Shown: positions 1 to 9,305, counted from the stretch's first letter. The stretch: 64,000 bases of DNA from Nocardioides sp. InS609-2 (GCF_023208195.1 NZ_CP060034.1:620001-684000); one strand, 5' to 3'. The notes: a model not told the origin generated them from the sequence alone. Numbers and translations: made by a program.

Positions 1-14
1 CCCGAGGAGAACTG

Positions 15-680
15 ATGCGCGTCGCCATCGCCGGAGCGGGTGCCGTCGGACGATCGATCGCCCGCGAGCTCATCGACAACGGACACGACGTGCTCCTGAT
101 CGACAAGGACCCCAACGCGCTCAAGCCCGAGCGGGTCGCCAACGCCGAGTGGCTGCTGGCCGACTCGTGCGAGCTGTCGTCGCTCGAGGAGGCACGGCTC
201 GACCGGTGCGACGTCGTCATCGCCGCCACGGGTGACGACAAGGCCAACCTGGTCACCTCGCTGCTGGCGAAGACCGAGTTCGGCGTGCCGCGCACCGTTG
301 GCCGGGTCAACCACCCCAACAACGAGTGGCTCTTCACCGAGGCCTGGGGCGTCGACGTCAACGTGTCGACGCCGCGCATCATGTCGGCGCTGGTCGAGGA
401 AGCCGTCACCGTCGGCGACCTGGTGCGGCTGTTCACGTTCCGTCGCGGCAACGCCAACCTGGTCGAGATGACGCTGCCCGAGAACTCGCCGTACGTCGGC
501 AAGCCCGCCGGCCTCATCCCGTTCCCCGAGAACTGCTCGCTGGTCACGATCCTGCGCGACGGGCAGGTCTACACGCCCGAGGCCGAGCAGCCCGTCGAGG
601 CCGGGGACGAGCTGCTGTTCGTCGTCTCCGCCGATGTCGAGCAGGAGCTCGAGAGCCTGCTGGCGCCCGTCCAGCACTGA
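15..680 (+). CDS. TrkA-family potassium uptake regulatory protein (CeoC-like)
   Basis: Cytoplasmic regulatory subunit of a Trk/Ktr-type K+ transporter. It binds NAD(H)/nucleotide and gates the membrane pore. The 221-aa protein opens with a Rossmann RCK_N fold (GAGAVG at residues 7-12, acidic D at about 30 ending strand 2). An RCK_C domain follows at about 140-215. A clear GAGGAG ribosome site lies just before the ATG at 15. Actinobacteria often carry two adjacent TrkA proteins; the partner would be upstream of the window. The downstream gene is convergent, with a hairpin repeat between them. The family call is firm; the exact transporter partner is inferred. Confidence 0.9.
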   Translation: MRVAIAGAGAVGRSIARELIDNGHDVLLIDKDPNALKPERVANAEWLLADSCELSSLEEARLDRCDVVIAATGDDKANLVTSLLAKTEFGVPRTVGRVNHPNNEWLFTEAWGVDVNVSTPRIMSALVEEAVTVGDLVRLFTFRRGNANLVEMTLPENSPYVGKPAGLIPFPENCSLVTILRDGQVYTPEAEQPVEAGDELLFVVSADVEQELESLLAPVQH

Positions 681-698
681 GGGCTTCTTGTTGCCGTG

Positions 699-750
699 GT
701 GATACCCGGTCAGCCGGGTATCACGTCGGTGTGGCGTCGTTGCAACGTAC
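699..750. repeat. Hairpin repeat, copy 1, in a convergent gap (terminator-like)
   Basis: A perfect 11-bp stem (GTGATACCCGG, 699-709) is separated by TCAG from its complement (714-724). A short tail at 725-750 contains GTTGCAAC. The same hairpin occurs at 27,015-27,040 with the TTGCAA tail inverted. Both copies lie between converging genes, so a bidirectional terminator carried on a dispersed intergenic repeat is the likely role. There is no T-tract. Confidence 0.7.
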
Positions 751-783
751 ACACAGCGACGGGACTGACGCCGAAGCTCGGCC

Positions 784-1521
784 TCAGGCGGGTTCTGCCG
801 GCGTGATGGGCGTGGAGTCCTCGAGGGGCGTGTGGTTGCGCGCCAGCAGCCAGACCATGCCGGCGAGCGTGGCGAGCTGGAGCGGCCAGCCGAGCCCGAT
901 CTTGAGCGCGCCGAGCAACGCGACGGCCGTGTCGGCTTCGAGCGAGCCGGACTTGGCAGCCAGCCACAGCGGAGCCTGTACGGCGACGCGCAGCAGGCAC
1001 GGGAGCGCGAGCATCCACGTCAGCGCAGTGCACAGGCGCACCACCTGGCGGTTGCGGTGCCAGGCGGTCGGGTCGCCGGTGACGGAGCCGACCATGAAGC
1101 CGACGACCGGCCAGCCGATCAGGCAGGTGACCGCCAGCACCACGGAGTAGCCGGCGTTGTAGATGATGCCGGGCAGGAAGTAGGCCAGCGCCTGGTCGTC
1201 GGCGCTGCCACCCGCGGCAGCGGACCGGTGCACGAAGAACCAGCCGATGCCGATGCCGAGCAGCGCGTTGACGCAGAACTGCACGGTCGAGCGCTGCACG
1301 AGCCGCACCAGCAGCAGGGCCGCGGCGGCCGCGATGCTGACGTAGAGCGCGAGGTACAGCTCCTTGGTGGTCAGCCACAGCGCGGTGAAGAGGATCGTCG
1401 GGACGGCGGCCTCGACCATGCCGCGCCGGCCACCGAGGGCCTGCGAGAGCTGGCGGCGTACGACGGCCTCGACGGTGTCGACCGACGGCGCGTCGGTCTG
1501 GGGCTGGTGCTGATCGGTCAC
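784..1521 (-). CDS. DUF3159 integral membrane protein
   Basis: A 245-aa hydrophobic protein of the actinobacterial DUF3159 family, with about six membrane segments and a soluble N-terminal region of about 35 residues. Function is unknown. The chosen GTG at 1521 overlaps the stop of the upstream OB-fold gene (GTGA), indicating translational coupling. It is the last gene of a leftward operon dut, DUF3710, OB-fold, DUF3159 and converges on the TrkA-family gene, an arrangement typical of high-GC actinobacteria. A longer reading back to 1641 would overlap the OB-fold gene and is not supported. Confidence 0.8.
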   Translation of the reverse strand: MTDQHQPQTDAPSVDTVEAVVRRQLSQALGGRRGMVEAAVPTILFTALWLTTKELYLALYVSIAAAAALLLVRLVQRSTVQFCVNALLGIGIGWFFVHRSAAAGGSADDQALAYFLPGIIYNAGYSVVLAVTCLIGWPVVGFMVGSVTGDPTAWHRNRQVVRLCTALTWMLALPCLLRVAVQAPLWLAAKSGSLEADTAVALLGALKIGLGWPLQLATLAGMVWLLARNHTPLEDSTPITPAEPA

Positions 1522-1880
1522 GGCAGCAGCTCGTAGCGCGGGTTGTAGATCATCCGTTTGCCGTCGTGGGCGCCGATGCGGCCCTCGACCCGGAGGGAGC
1601 GACCCGCCTCGATGCCGGCGATCCGGCGCCGGCCGAGCCACACGATGGTGATCGTGCCGGAGCCGTCGTCGAGATCGGCCTCGAGCGCGGGCACGCCACC
1701 GCGAGGGCGCAGGGTCACGGTGCGCAGCGTGCCGCGCAGCCGCACCCGCTCACGGTCGGGGGCTTCGGCGATCGACAGGTCGCCTTCGTGGACGTGCGTC
1801 TCGCGCAGGTGCCGCAGGTCCTGGTCGGAGCTGTTGGCCCATCGGCTGATGGTCTTGCGCAGCCGACTCTTCTCGGTCAC
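1518..1880 (-). CDS. OB-fold nucleic-acid-binding protein
   Basis: A 120-aa protein made almost entirely of one OB-fold, with strands around VRLRGTLRTVTLRP and a conserved GSGTITIVWLGRR segment. It is of the tRNA_anti/OB type that sits next to DUF3159 in actinobacteria. It probably binds single-stranded nucleic acid; the target is unknown. Start is GTG at 1880. Its stop overlaps the DUF3159 start, and it begins 2 bases after the DUF3710 stop codon, so it sits inside a tight operon. Confidence 0.8.
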   Translation of the reverse strand: MTEKSRLRKTISRWANSSDQDLRHLRETHVHEGDLSIAEAPDRERVRLRGTLRTVTLRPRGGVPALEADLDDGSGTITIVWLGRRRIAGIEAGRSLRVEGRIGAHDGKRMIYNPRYELLP

Positions 1881-1881
1881 G

Positions 1882-2496
1882 TCACTGCACCTTGCGGGCG
1901 TTCTCGGGCAGCGTCACGGGGAGCGGCTGACCCACCGGCATGGCCTGGGCGCCTCGTCGTACGGCGACCAGGGCGAGGGCGTCCTCCCACTCCCCGGCCA
2001 TCTCGGGCTCGACTGCCGGGCGACCCAGCAGCGAGGCGCGGAGCATCCAGCGGGAGCCGTTGACGCCGATGATGCGCGAGGGCTGCACGGCGTCGGTGCC
2101 GTCGGCGCGTTTGACCGGCATCTGGCAGACGAGCTCGGTGCCGAAACGGCCCTCGCGCTCGCTGACCTGGCCACCTCGCTGGGTGATGTCGGCGGCGATC
2201 TGGGGACGCACCTCGGTCCAGAGGTCACCGCCACGCGGAGCGGAGAAGGCCTGCAGCTCCATGGCGCCCTCTTCGGACGCCAGCATGACCGCGGCGACCT
2301 TGCCGGTCTCGTCGTCGACCTGGAGCCGCAGCTCGCGGCCCTCGGTCGGAGCAATGAGCAGGGACCCGAGGTCGACCCGGTCGACGGAGTCGGCGATGGT
2401 CTCGGCGTCGTACGGACCCGACTCCACCGGAGCGACCGTGTCGTCGGCCCCCTCCGGCGTGGTGTCGTCGGTTGCGGCCTTGCGACGGAACTTCAC
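1882..2496 (-). CDS. DUF3710 domain-containing protein
   Basis: A 204-aa soluble protein of the actinobacterial DUF3710 family. The first 25 residues are low-complexity and charged; the conserved domain covers about 30-190 (LLIAPTEGRELRLQVD, WMLRASLLG). Function is unknown. The GTG at 2496 is preceded by a good CAGGAG site, so the longer in-frame reading to 2577 is rejected. It lies between dut (34 bases upstream) and the OB-fold gene, in the conserved dut cluster. Confidence 0.82.
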   Translation of the reverse strand: MKFRRKAATDDTTPEGADDTVAPVESGPYDAETIADSVDRVDLGSLLIAPTEGRELRLQVDDETGKVAAVMLASEEGAMELQAFSAPRGGDLWTEVRPQIAADITQRGGQVSEREGRFGTELVCQMPVKRADGTDAVQPSRIIGVNGSRWMLRASLLGRPAVEPEMAGEWEDALALVAVRRGAQAMPVGQPLPVTLPENARKVQ

Positions 2497-2530
2497 TGCG
2501 AACTCCTGCTTCTGCGTCTGTGCGAGGCGG

Positions 2531-2983
2531 TCAGGACGGACCGAATCCTCCCGTAGAACCGTAGCCCCCGTCGCCACGGACCGACTCGGGGAGGGCGTCG
2601 ACCTCGACGAAGCGCGCCCGCTCGTGGCGCTGGATCACGAGCTGGGCGATCCGGTCTCCTCGTTTGAGCTCGACCGAGTCGTGGCGGTCGTGGTTGATCA
2701 GCATCACCTTGATCTCGCCGCGGTAGCCCGCGTCGACGGTGCCGGGCGCGTTGACGATCGAGAGGCCGTGCCGCGCGGCGAGGCCGGATCTGGGGTGCAC
2801 CAGCGCCACGTACCCCTCGGGCAGCGCGATGGAGACACCGGTCGGGACCAGCGCCCGCTCCCCCGGCCCGAGGCTGAGGTCGACGGTGGTCTGGAGGTCG
2901 GCGCCGGCGTCGCCGGGATGGGCGTACGACGGCGGGGGCAGGCCGGGGTCCAGCCGCAGCAGGGCCACGTCGAGTTCGGTCAC
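2531..2983 (-). CDS. dut: Deoxyuridine 5'-triphosphate nucleotidohydrolase (dUTPase)
   Basis: Hydrolyses dUTP to dUMP and pyrophosphate, keeping uracil out of DNA and feeding dTMP synthesis. All five trimeric dUTPase motifs are visible in the 150 aa: DAGADL near residue 25, [19 protein letters not shown] with the catalytic Asp, [10 protein letters not shown], and the C-terminal [10 protein letters not shown] arm. Length is normal for the family. Start is GTG at 2983. It heads the leftward DUF3710/OB-fold/DUF3159 operon and is divergent from the DUF3093 gene. Confidence 0.95.
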   Translation of the reverse strand: MTELDVALLRLDPGLPPPSYAHPGDAGADLQTTVDLSLGPGERALVPTGVSIALPEGYVALVHPRSGLAARHGLSIVNAPGTVDAGYRGEIKVMLINHDRHDSVELKRGDRIAQLVIQRHERARFVEVDALPESVRGDGGYGSTGGFGPS

Positions 2984-3006
2984 TCGCCCAGCCTAGGCTG
3001 GGCGGC

Positions 3007-3477
3007 GTGGACTACGCCGAACGCCTGCACGTCCCCCTGCGTTGGTGGGTGCAGGGCACGATGCTGGTGGCCAGCCTCTGGCTCGCGGTCGTCGTAGCAC
3101 TCCCCGCGACCGTCGCCTGGGCCGTCACCGCCGTGGCCATGGTGCTGCTCGCCTGGGGCTTCCTCGCGTACGGCGCGGCACGGGTGTCCGTCACCGGCGG
3201 CGAGTTCCGCGCGGGCCGGGCGCACATCGAGACCCGCCACCTCGGCGAGGTCACCACGCTCGACGCCGACCAGACCCGGCGGCTGGCCGGCGCGGAGGCC
3301 GACGCCCGCGCCTACCTGCTGCTCCGGCCCTTCCTCAAGCGCGCGGTCCGGGTCGAGATCACCGACCCGGCGGACCGGACGCCGTACTGGCTCGTGCACA
3401 CCCGCCATCCCGACCGGCTGGCCGCGGCACTGGCCTCCACCCCTGTCGGCGAAGCGACGAACGACCGGTCTCAGTAG
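3007..3477 (+). CDS. DUF3093 membrane protein
   Basis: A 156-aa protein with two adjacent transmembrane helices near the N-terminus (about residues 18-60), then a soluble domain with the ARAYLLLRP and DRTPYWLVHTRHP motifs typical of DUF3093. Function is unknown. It is commonly found opposite dut in actinobacteria, as here. GTG start, 23 bases from the divergent dut start, so promoters must overlap in a very short gap. Confidence 0.85.
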   Translation: MDYAERLHVPLRWWVQGTMLVASLWLAVVVALPATVAWAVTAVAMVLLAWGFLAYGAARVSVTGGEFRAGRAHIETRHLGEVTTLDADQTRRLAGAEADARAYLLLRPFLKRAVRVEITDPADRTPYWLVHTRHPDRLAAALASTPVGEATNDRSQ

Positions 3478-3486
3478 GCTGACCGC

Positions 3487-3807
3487 ATGGCATCCGACAA
3501 GTCCAAGTTCTGGTCGGTCTTCTCGCTGGTCGCGGCACTCGGTGCCGCCGCCGTGGCGAAGAAGACCCTCAACACGTCGTGGCGCGCCGCCACCGGGAAG
3601 AACCCGCCTGCCAACCCTGCCGACCCCGACGTCGATCTGTGGGAGGCCGTGGCCTGGGCCGCCGTCAGTGGCACGGCCATCGCGATCGCCAGGATGCTGG
3701 CCACCCGGAAGGCGGCAAACTACTACGCCAAGTCGACCGGCCACCTGCCGCCGGACCTCCGGAAGGACAACCAGGACGCCGACGCCGCCGACGCTCCAAC
3801 GACCTGA
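3487..3807 (+). CDS. DUF4235 domain-containing protein
   Basis: A 106-aa protein with two hydrophobic helices (about residues 8-25 and 52-70) and a charged C-terminus, matching the DUF4235 family of small actinobacterial membrane proteins. Function is unknown. It starts 9 bases after the DUF3093 stop and is probably co-transcribed with it. A very strong hairpin follows immediately, ending the unit. Confidence 0.8.
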   Translation: MASDKSKFWSVFSLVAALGAAAVAKKTLNTSWRAATGKNPPANPADPDVDLWEAVAWAAVSGTAIAIARMLATRKAANYYAKSTGHLPPDLRKDNQDADAADAPTT

Positions 3808-3822
3808 GTCGCACGTAGACGC

Positions 3823-3859
3823 ACGAGGGCCGCAACCCGTTTCGGGTTGCGGCCCTCGT
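3823..3859. terminator. Strong bidirectional hairpin terminator
   Basis: A perfect 17-bp stem (3823-3839 with 3843-3859, arms beginning ACGAGGGCC and ending GGCCCTCGT) with a TTT loop. It lies between the converging DUF4235 and DUF4193 genes. There is no long U-tract, as is usual for actinobacterial terminators. Confidence 0.85.
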
Positions 3860-3881
3860 CACGTTCAGGGTCTGTGCCTGG

Positions 3882-4172
3882 TCAGGCGCAGTCCCGGCAG
3901 ATCATCTTCTTCTCGTCCGCAAGCTGCGAACGGTGGTGCACGAGGAAGCAGCTCATGCAGGTGAACTCGTCCTCCTGCTTGGGCTTGACCTCGACGGCCA
4001 GCTCCTCGTGCGACAGGTCTGCACCGGGCAGCTCGAAGGACTCGGCCGCTTCGGCCTCGTCCTCGTCGACCTTGCCCGAGTTCTTGTCGTGTCGACGAGC
4101 CTTCAGCTCCTCGATGCTCTCTTCACTCTGGTCTTCCTCGTTCTTGCGTGGTGCGTCGTAATCAGTCGCCAT
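3882..4172 (-). CDS. DUF4193 zinc-ribbon-like protein
   Basis: A 96-aa acidic protein of the DUF4193 family, found across actinobacteria. The N-terminal two-thirds is rich in Glu/Asp/Lys. The C-terminus has paired cysteines (CMSC, then CRDC) that probably bind zinc. Function is unknown. The start at 4172 is the one conserved in the family (MATDYDAPR). It is a monocistronic unit between a hairpin terminator and the inositol-phosphatase gene. Confidence 0.85.
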   Translation of the reverse strand: MATDYDAPRKNEEDQSEESIEELKARRHDKNSGKVDEDEAEAAESFELPGADLSHEELAVEVKPKQEDEFTCMSCFLVHHRSQLADEKKMICRDCA

Positions 4173-4312
4173 GTCCCTCGTCCCACTCCCCGACAACCGC
4201 TCAGGCGGTCGTCGTCCCATCTCGTCCGTCGGCGCGCCAGATTGTGCACCATCAACGTTGTTGATGCACCACTGGTGTCCGTCGTGACGCGTGAACACCC
4301 GGTGACGGAACC

Positions 4313-5155
4313 CTATTCCCCATCTCCCAACGCCTCGCCGGCGAGGAAGCCGGCCGCCTCCAGGGCTGTGACGAAGTCGTCCCAACCCTCGGCCGGAGCG
4401 GCTGTGACGAGGGTCATCTCCGGCCAGCCTGGCAGGCGGGTCCCGAGGACCCCGGGGAGCACGCCGAAGCGGCCTCCGGCCTCGGTCACCACCAGGCTGC
4501 CGGCCGACCAGTCCCACGGCTGCGGGCCTTCCTCGACGTACCCGTCGGCACTGCCCTCGGCCACGTGACACAGATCCAGCGCGCACGATCCCATCCGCCG
4601 GATGTCGCGCACCTGCGGGAGCAGCCGGGCCACACAGGCTGCCTGGTGGGCTCGCACCTCGGCCAGGTATCCGAACCCCGTCAGCACCAGCCGCTGCGCC
4701 ACCGGCGGCACCGGCCGCACGCGCAGGGGCTCGCCGTCGCGCGTCGCGCCCGCGCCCTTCGCCGCGGCGTACTCGACTCCGGTGGCGACATTGAGCACGA
4801 CGCCGGCGACGACCTCGCCCTGCCACTCGGCCGCGATGGAGACGGCGTACTCGGGCAGGCCGTAGAGGTAGTTGACGGTGCCGTCGATCGGGTCGACCAC
4901 CCAGCGGACCCCACTGGTGCCGGGCCGGTCGTCGGCCTCCTCGCCGAGGATCGCGTCGTCGGGGCGCGCGGCCACGAGCAGGCCGCGGATCAGCTCCTCG
5001 CTGGCGCGGTCGGCCTCGGTGACGACATCGACGGCCGACGACTTGGTGTCGGCGACCGAGACTCCGGCTTCGCGCCTCTCGGCGACCAGGACGGCTGCCT
5101 GACGTGCGACGTCGAGGGCCAGGTCGCGCAGGTCGGTCGGCTTCGGCGCGCTCAT
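4313..5155 (-). CDS. Inositol monophosphatase family protein
   Basis: A 280-aa Mg2+-dependent phosphatase of the IMPase/FIG superfamily. The metal-binding motifs are present: GEEAD near residue 70, WVVDPIDGTVNY near 85, and WDWSAGSLVVTEAGG near 215. The likely substrate is inositol-1-phosphate, which supplies inositol for phosphatidylinositol and mycothiol, but histidinol phosphate or FBP cannot be excluded. The ATG at 5155 overlaps the last base of the ferrochelatase stop, so the two genes are translationally coupled. Confidence 0.88.
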   Translation of the reverse strand: MSAPKPTDLRDLALDVARQAAVLVAERREAGVSVADTKSSAVDVVTEADRASEELIRGLLVAARPDDAILGEEADDRPGTSGVRWVVDPIDGTVNYLYGLPEYAVSIAAEWQGEVVAGVVLNVATGVEYAAAKGAGATRDGEPLRVRPVPPVAQRLVLTGFGYLAEVRAHQAACVARLLPQVRDIRRMGSCALDLCHVAEGSADGYVEEGPQPWDWSAGSLVVTEAGGRFGVLPGVLGTRLPGWPEMTLVTAAPAEGWDDFVTALEAAGFLAGEALGDGE

Positions 5156-6240
5156 CAGTCGGACCCGCACAGGGCGGGGCGCTGGCCACGCGGGTTGGCG
5201 CAGCAGCCCGGCGCGCAGACCTCGCGCCACGGGCCCATCGACCCGACGGCCTGGCGGGTGGCGTCCTCGCCGCGTTCGACGGCGGCGCGCTCTGCGAGCA
5301 GGTCGCGCACCATCGCCACGAACCTCGGGTCGATGCCCGGGGTCGCCGCGCGGGCGGCCGGCAGCCCGAGCCGCTTGGCGGTCGCCAGCGCCTCGGTGTC
5401 GAGGTCGTAGATGACCTCCATGTGGTCGGAGACGAAGCCCACCGGGATCAGCACCACGGCCGGCACGCCCTGCCCGTCCAGCGCCTCCAGGTGGTCGTTG
5501 ACGTCGGGCATCAGCCACGGCACCTGCGGCGGGCCGGAGCGAGAGCAGTAGACGAGGTCGTGCGGGTGCCGGCGGCCGGTCTCCTGGCGCATCCGCTCGA
5601 CCACCTCGGCCGCGACGCTGCCGTGCTGGACGACGTACGCATCGCCGTCGGGGCCGCTGCCCTCGGCCATCGCCACCGGGATCGAGTGGGTCACGAAGAC
5701 CAGGCGGGCCTGCTCGCGCACCGCGTCGGGCAGCTCGGCTAGCGCGGCCAGGGTGGCGTCGACGACCGGCTCGACGAAGCCGGGGTGGTTGAAGTACTGC
5801 CGCAGCCGGTCCAGCCGCGGCGCCCCCGGCACCTCGGCCACGGCGTCGGCGAGGTTCTCCCGGTACTGCCGGCACGAGGAGTACGACGAGTACGCCGACG
5901 TGGTCAGCACCGCCGCCCGTCGTACTCCGTCAGCGGTCATCTGGCGCAGCGTGTCGGCGAGGTACGGCGTCCAGTTGCGGTTGCCCCAGTAGACCGGCAG
6001 GTCGATCCCGGCACCGGCCAGGTCCTCGCCGATCGCGGCCAGGAGGGCGCGGTTCTGGTCGTTGATCGGCGAGCGACCGCCGAACAGGAAGTAGTGCTCA
6101 CCGACCTCCTCGAGCCGCTCACGCGGGATGCCTCGACCGCGGGTGACGTTCTCGAGGAACGGCACGACGTCGTCGGGCTTCTCCGGTCCCCCGAACGACA
6201 ACAGCAGGAGCGCGTCGTACGGCGTGACGTCCAGAGGCAT
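5155..6240 (-). CDS. hemH: Ferrochelatase (coproporphyrin ferrochelatase type)
   Basis: Inserts Fe2+ into coproporphyrin III (the actinobacterial/Firmicute route) or protoporphyrin IX. The 361-aa protein has the [14 protein letters not shown] start, the THSIP metal-site histidine near residue 175, and the C-terminal extension CAPGCCAN...CGSD. Those cysteines match the [2Fe-2S] ligands of actinobacterial enzymes. The ATG at 6240 fits the family; a start at 6267 is possible. It overlaps the inositol-phosphatase gene downstream and is divergent from the MFS gene. The later name CpfC would apply if the substrate is coproporphyrin. Confidence 0.94.
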   Translation of the reverse strand: MPLDVTPYDALLLLSFGGPEKPDDVVPFLENVTRGRGIPRERLEEVGEHYFLFGGRSPINDQNRALLAAIGEDLAGAGIDLPVYWGNRNWTPYLADTLRQMTADGVRRAAVLTTSAYSSYSSCRQYRENLADAVAEVPGAPRLDRLRQYFNHPGFVEPVVDATLAALAELPDAVREQARLVFVTHSIPVAMAEGSGPDGDAYVVQHGSVAAEVVERMRQETGRRHPHDLVYCSRSGPPQVPWLMPDVNDHLEALDGQGVPAVVLIPVGFVSDHMEVIYDLDTEALATAKRLGLPAARAATPGIDPRFVAMVRDLLAERAAVERGEDATRQAVGSMGPWREVCAPGCCANPRGQRPALCGSD

Positions 6241-6306
6241 GCCCTCATCGTAAGGAGCAGTCCTCAATTGGTCGGTGACCGGTCGCCCGGCCTAGCGTTC
6301 GCCGTG

Positions 6307-7497
6307 ATGTTCGATTCGTACGGCCGGCTGCTTCAGGTGCCCGGCGCCTTCCGCTTCTCCTCTGCCGCCCTGCTCGGCCGCCTGCAGATCTCGATGGTCG
6401 GGCTGGGCATCGTGCTGCTCGTCTCCGCGCGCACCGGGTCCTACGGCCTTGCCGGCCTGCTGTCGGCGGCCTACGTCATCGCGGACGCCGCGCTGGCCAT
6501 CGTGAAGGGCTCGCTGGTCGACCGCGTCGGCCAGGGCAAGGTGCTCGCGACCGGCATCTCGGTCTGGGGCGCGGCCCTGGCCGCGCTGATGCTGACCGTG
6601 GAGCTGGAGTGGCCGACGTGGACGCCGTACCTCGCCGCGGTCGTCGCCGGCGCCTTCGTGCCGCAGGTCGGCTCGTCGGTCCGGGCCCGCTGGTCGCACG
6701 TGCTGACCGACCGCGGCCAGGTCGGCACGGCGTACGCACTGGAGGCGGTGCTCGACGAGGTCGTCTTCGTCATCGGCCCGATCGTCGTCACTCTCCTCGC
6801 CACCCTTTGGCACCCGCTCGCCGGCCTGCTCGTGGCGCTGGTCACCGGCCTGATCGGGACCCTCACGTACGCCGCGCAGACCGGCACGCAGCCTCCGCCC
6901 CAGACCCGGCACGCCGACAGCGGTCCCCGGCCGAGGATGCCGTGGCGAGCCGTCGTGCCGGTGGCGATCGTCTGCCTGGCGCTCGGCGCGCTCTTCGGCG
7001 CGGCCGAGGTGACGACGGTGGCGTTCTCCGAGGAGGAGGGCTCGAAGGGGCTCGCGGGCGTGCTGCTCGCGATCTGGAGCTTCGGCAGCCTGCTGGCCGG
7101 GCTGGTCACCGGCGCGGTGCACTGGAGGTCGAGCCTCGAGACCCGCCTGCGGATCGGCACGATGGCGATGCTGGCCGCGATGGCGCCGCTCGCGTTCGTC
7201 GGGCACGTCACGCTGATGGCGCCGGTGCTCCTGCTCGGCGGGCTCTCGATCGCGCCCACGCTGATCTCGACGATGATGCTGACCGAGCAGGTGGTGCCGC
7301 GTGCCCGGCTCACCGAGGGCATGGGCATCATGCACACCGCGCTGGTGGCCGGCGTGGCTCCCGGAGCCACGCTGGCCGGGCTCGTCGTGGACGCCCGAGG
7401 CGCTTCCTGGGCGTACGCCGTGCCGGTCGCGGCCGGCCTGGTCGCCGTACTCGCTGCGCAGGCGACGCGCGGCGCCGACTACTCCTCGGCCGGGTAG
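6307..7497 (+). CDS. MFS transporter
   Basis: A 396-aa major facilitator superfamily permease with about 12 predicted membrane helices and a cytoplasmic loop near residues 195-215 (QTGTQPPPQTRHADSG). A GRLQIS segment and the DRVGQGK loop between helices 2 and 3 resemble MFS motif A. Substrate is unknown. The start is uncertain between ATG at 6307 and the adjacent in-frame GTG at 6304. It faces away from hemH and its stop abuts the convergent channel gene with no gap. Confidence 0.85.
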   Translation: MFDSYGRLLQVPGAFRFSSAALLGRLQISMVGLGIVLLVSARTGSYGLAGLLSAAYVIADAALAIVKGSLVDRVGQGKVLATGISVWGAALAALMLTVELEWPTWTPYLAAVVAGAFVPQVGSSVRARWSHVLTDRGQVGTAYALEAVLDEVVFVIGPIVVTLLATLWHPLAGLLVALVTGLIGTLTYAAQTGTQPPPQTRHADSGPRPRMPWRAVVPVAIVCLALGALFGAAEVTTVAFSEEEGSKGLAGVLLAIWSFGSLLAGLVTGAVHWRSSLETRLRIGTMAMLAAMAPLAFVGHVTLMAPVLLLGGLSIAPTLISTMMLTEQVVPRARLTEGMGIMHTALVAGVAPGATLAGLVVDARGASWAYAVPVAAGLVAVLAAQATRGADYSSAG

Positions 7498-8139
7498 TCA
7501 GACGCTGGCCGGGCCTGTCGGCATCGGCGCCTGCCAGTCGCGCCACATCGCCAGCAGCCGCCAGACCAGGCAGGTGCCGGCGGCCAGGGGTACGACGACG
7601 TACATCGGCTGGTCGTAGCGGTCGCCCAACACCGCGATGAACGCGCCGGCGAGCGCAGGCGTCGCGTACAGCTCACCGCGGAAGATCACCGGCACCCGCC
7701 CGGCCAGGACGTCGCGGGCCATGCCGCCACCGATGCCGGTCACCATGCCCATCAGGGCGGCCGGCACCGGCCCCAGTCCGTACGCCGTCGCCTTGAGCGC
7801 GCCTGTCACGCAGAACAGCGCGAGGCCGAACGCGTCGAAGACGTTGACCACCCGCTCCACGCGGCCGAGCACGGGATGGAAGAAGAACGTCACGACGCCG
7901 GCAGTGACCGGGACCATCAGGTAGCGCCAGTCGGCGAGCGCCGCGGGCGGGGTCGCGCCGATGAGCACGTCGCGCAGGAAACCGCCGCCGAGCCCCGTGG
8001 TGCCGGCCAGGACGAGCACTCCGAAGACGTCGAGACCCTTGCGGACCGCCACCAGCGCGCCGGAGATCGCAAAGACGAAGATGCCCACGAGGTCGAGCAC
8101 CACCAGGGTCGCTGACGGCTTGGGCGGTACGAGCGCCAT
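7498..8139 (-). CDS. Trimeric intracellular cation (TRIC/UPF0126) channel family protein
   Basis: A 213-aa membrane protein with seven predicted helices in two repeated halves. Each half carries a glycine-rich GGGFLRD or GGGMARD motif, the signature of the UPF0126/TRIC family. Bacterial members form trimeric cation channels; the physiological ion here is not known. The start is uncertain: ATG at 8139 is used, but an in-frame GTG at 8160 would add 7 residues, and neither has a clear ribosome site. The stop touches that of the convergent MFS gene. Confidence 0.85.
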   Translation of the reverse strand: MALVPPKPSATLVVLDLVGIFVFAISGALVAVRKGLDVFGVLVLAGTTGLGGGFLRDVLIGATPPAALADWRYLMVPVTAGVVTFFFHPVLGRVERVVNVFDAFGLALFCVTGALKATAYGLGPVPAALMGMVTGIGGGMARDVLAGRVPVIFRGELYATPALAGAFIAVLGDRYDQPMYVVVPLAAGTCLVWRLLAMWRDWQAPMPTGPASV

Positions 8140-8298
8140 CGCGAACACGGTCGGCAGCACAGCCGGAGGGTATCGCCCCGGACCGCAAGCACATTCGGCG
8201 TGGGCGCGCCGCTGGCCGTACCCCGGAGCAAGGCGTGCCCTGGCGTAGGCTCGGCAACCAACCGGATCACGGCACGACGACGCAGAAGCAGGCAGGCG

Positions 8299-9261
8299 AT
8301 GGTGCACCTCACGCTCGCAGGACTGAGCGATGACCGCACTCGTCTGCTGCTGCTCGACGATGCCGGCGGCGAGTACACACTCACCGTCGATGCCTTGCTC
8401 CGGGCCGCTCTGCGCGGCGAGCACGCCCGCCTCGGCCAGTTGGAGATTCAGATGGACAGCGCCATTCGCCCGCGAGACATCCAGGCCCGCATCCGTGCAG
8501 GCGAGTCGGCCGAGTCGGTGGCCCAGGCGGCGCAGACGACCGTCGAGAAGATCATGACGTTCGCCGGGCCGGTGCTCGACGAACGTGCCCACGTCGCGCA
8601 GCGCGCCCAGAAGTCGTCCGTACGCCGCCGAAGCGGCGAGGGCTCGCTGGGTGGCGGTCGCACCCTGGGTGACGCGGTTGCCGAGCACCTGCGTGGCCTC
8701 AACGTCGATCCCCGCACGGTCGAATGGGACGCCTACCGTCGCGAAGACGGTCGCTGGACCCTCACCGCAGAGTTCACTGCCGGCTCCCACAAGGGCCCCG
8801 CCACCTTCTCCTTCGACATGCCGGGCAACTACGTCACCGTCGAGAACGACGACGCCCGCTGGCTGGTCGGTGAGGGCTCGTCCGCCAAGCCGGCCGCTGC
8901 TGCCGCACCGGTCGTCGAGGACGACGCGCCTGCCCCGCGCAAGCGCCGGCTGTCCGCCGTACCCGTCGAGGAGCTGCCGCTCGGGGACGACGCGATCGAG
9001 ATGGTCTCCGGCGATGAGCCCGGCACGGCCGGTGAAGAGACGCTCGACCTGACCGAGGCGCTGCGTGAGGCCGAGCTCGAGAGCGCCGACGACGAGCCGG
9101 TCGAGGCACCGGTCGCTGCCGATGAGCCGGAGGCCGGGACCGACGACGAGGCCGACGAGCCCGCCCGCCGGCCGGTCAAGAAGACCCGCGGCCGGGCGTC
9201 GGTGCCGAGCTGGGACGAGATCATGTTCGGCGGCGGTTCGAGCGACGACGGCCGCGCGTAG
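8299..9261 (+). CDS. sepH: Septation protein SepH (DUF3071)
   Basis: SepH binds FtsZ and promotes filament assembly during actinobacterial septation. The 320-aa protein begins with the conserved LTLAGLSDDRTRLLLLDDAGGEY-type DUF3071 segment. A helix-turn-helix-like region follows (about 55-100: RPRDIQARIRAGESAESVA), then a variable acidic tail ending in a conserved VPSWDEIMFG motif. That layout matches SepH. ATG at 8299 with upstream GCAGGC. It is divergent from the channel gene and monocistronic. Confidence 0.9.
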   Translation: MVHLTLAGLSDDRTRLLLLDDAGGEYTLTVDALLRAALRGEHARLGQLEIQMDSAIRPRDIQARIRAGESAESVAQAAQTTVEKIMTFAGPVLDERAHVAQRAQKSSVRRRSGEGSLGGGRTLGDAVAEHLRGLNVDPRTVEWDAYRREDGRWTLTAEFTAGSHKGPATFSFDMPGNYVTVENDDARWLVGEGSSAKPAAAAAPVVEDDAPAPRKRRLSAVPVEELPLGDDAIEMVSGDEPGTAGEETLDLTEALREAELESADDEPVEAPVAADEPEAGTDDEADEPARRPVKKTRGRASVPSWDEIMFGGGSSDDGRA

Positions 9262-9305
9262 CGCGGCCAGTGACCCGGACCACTACTTCTCAGTAGGGTG
9301 CGCCC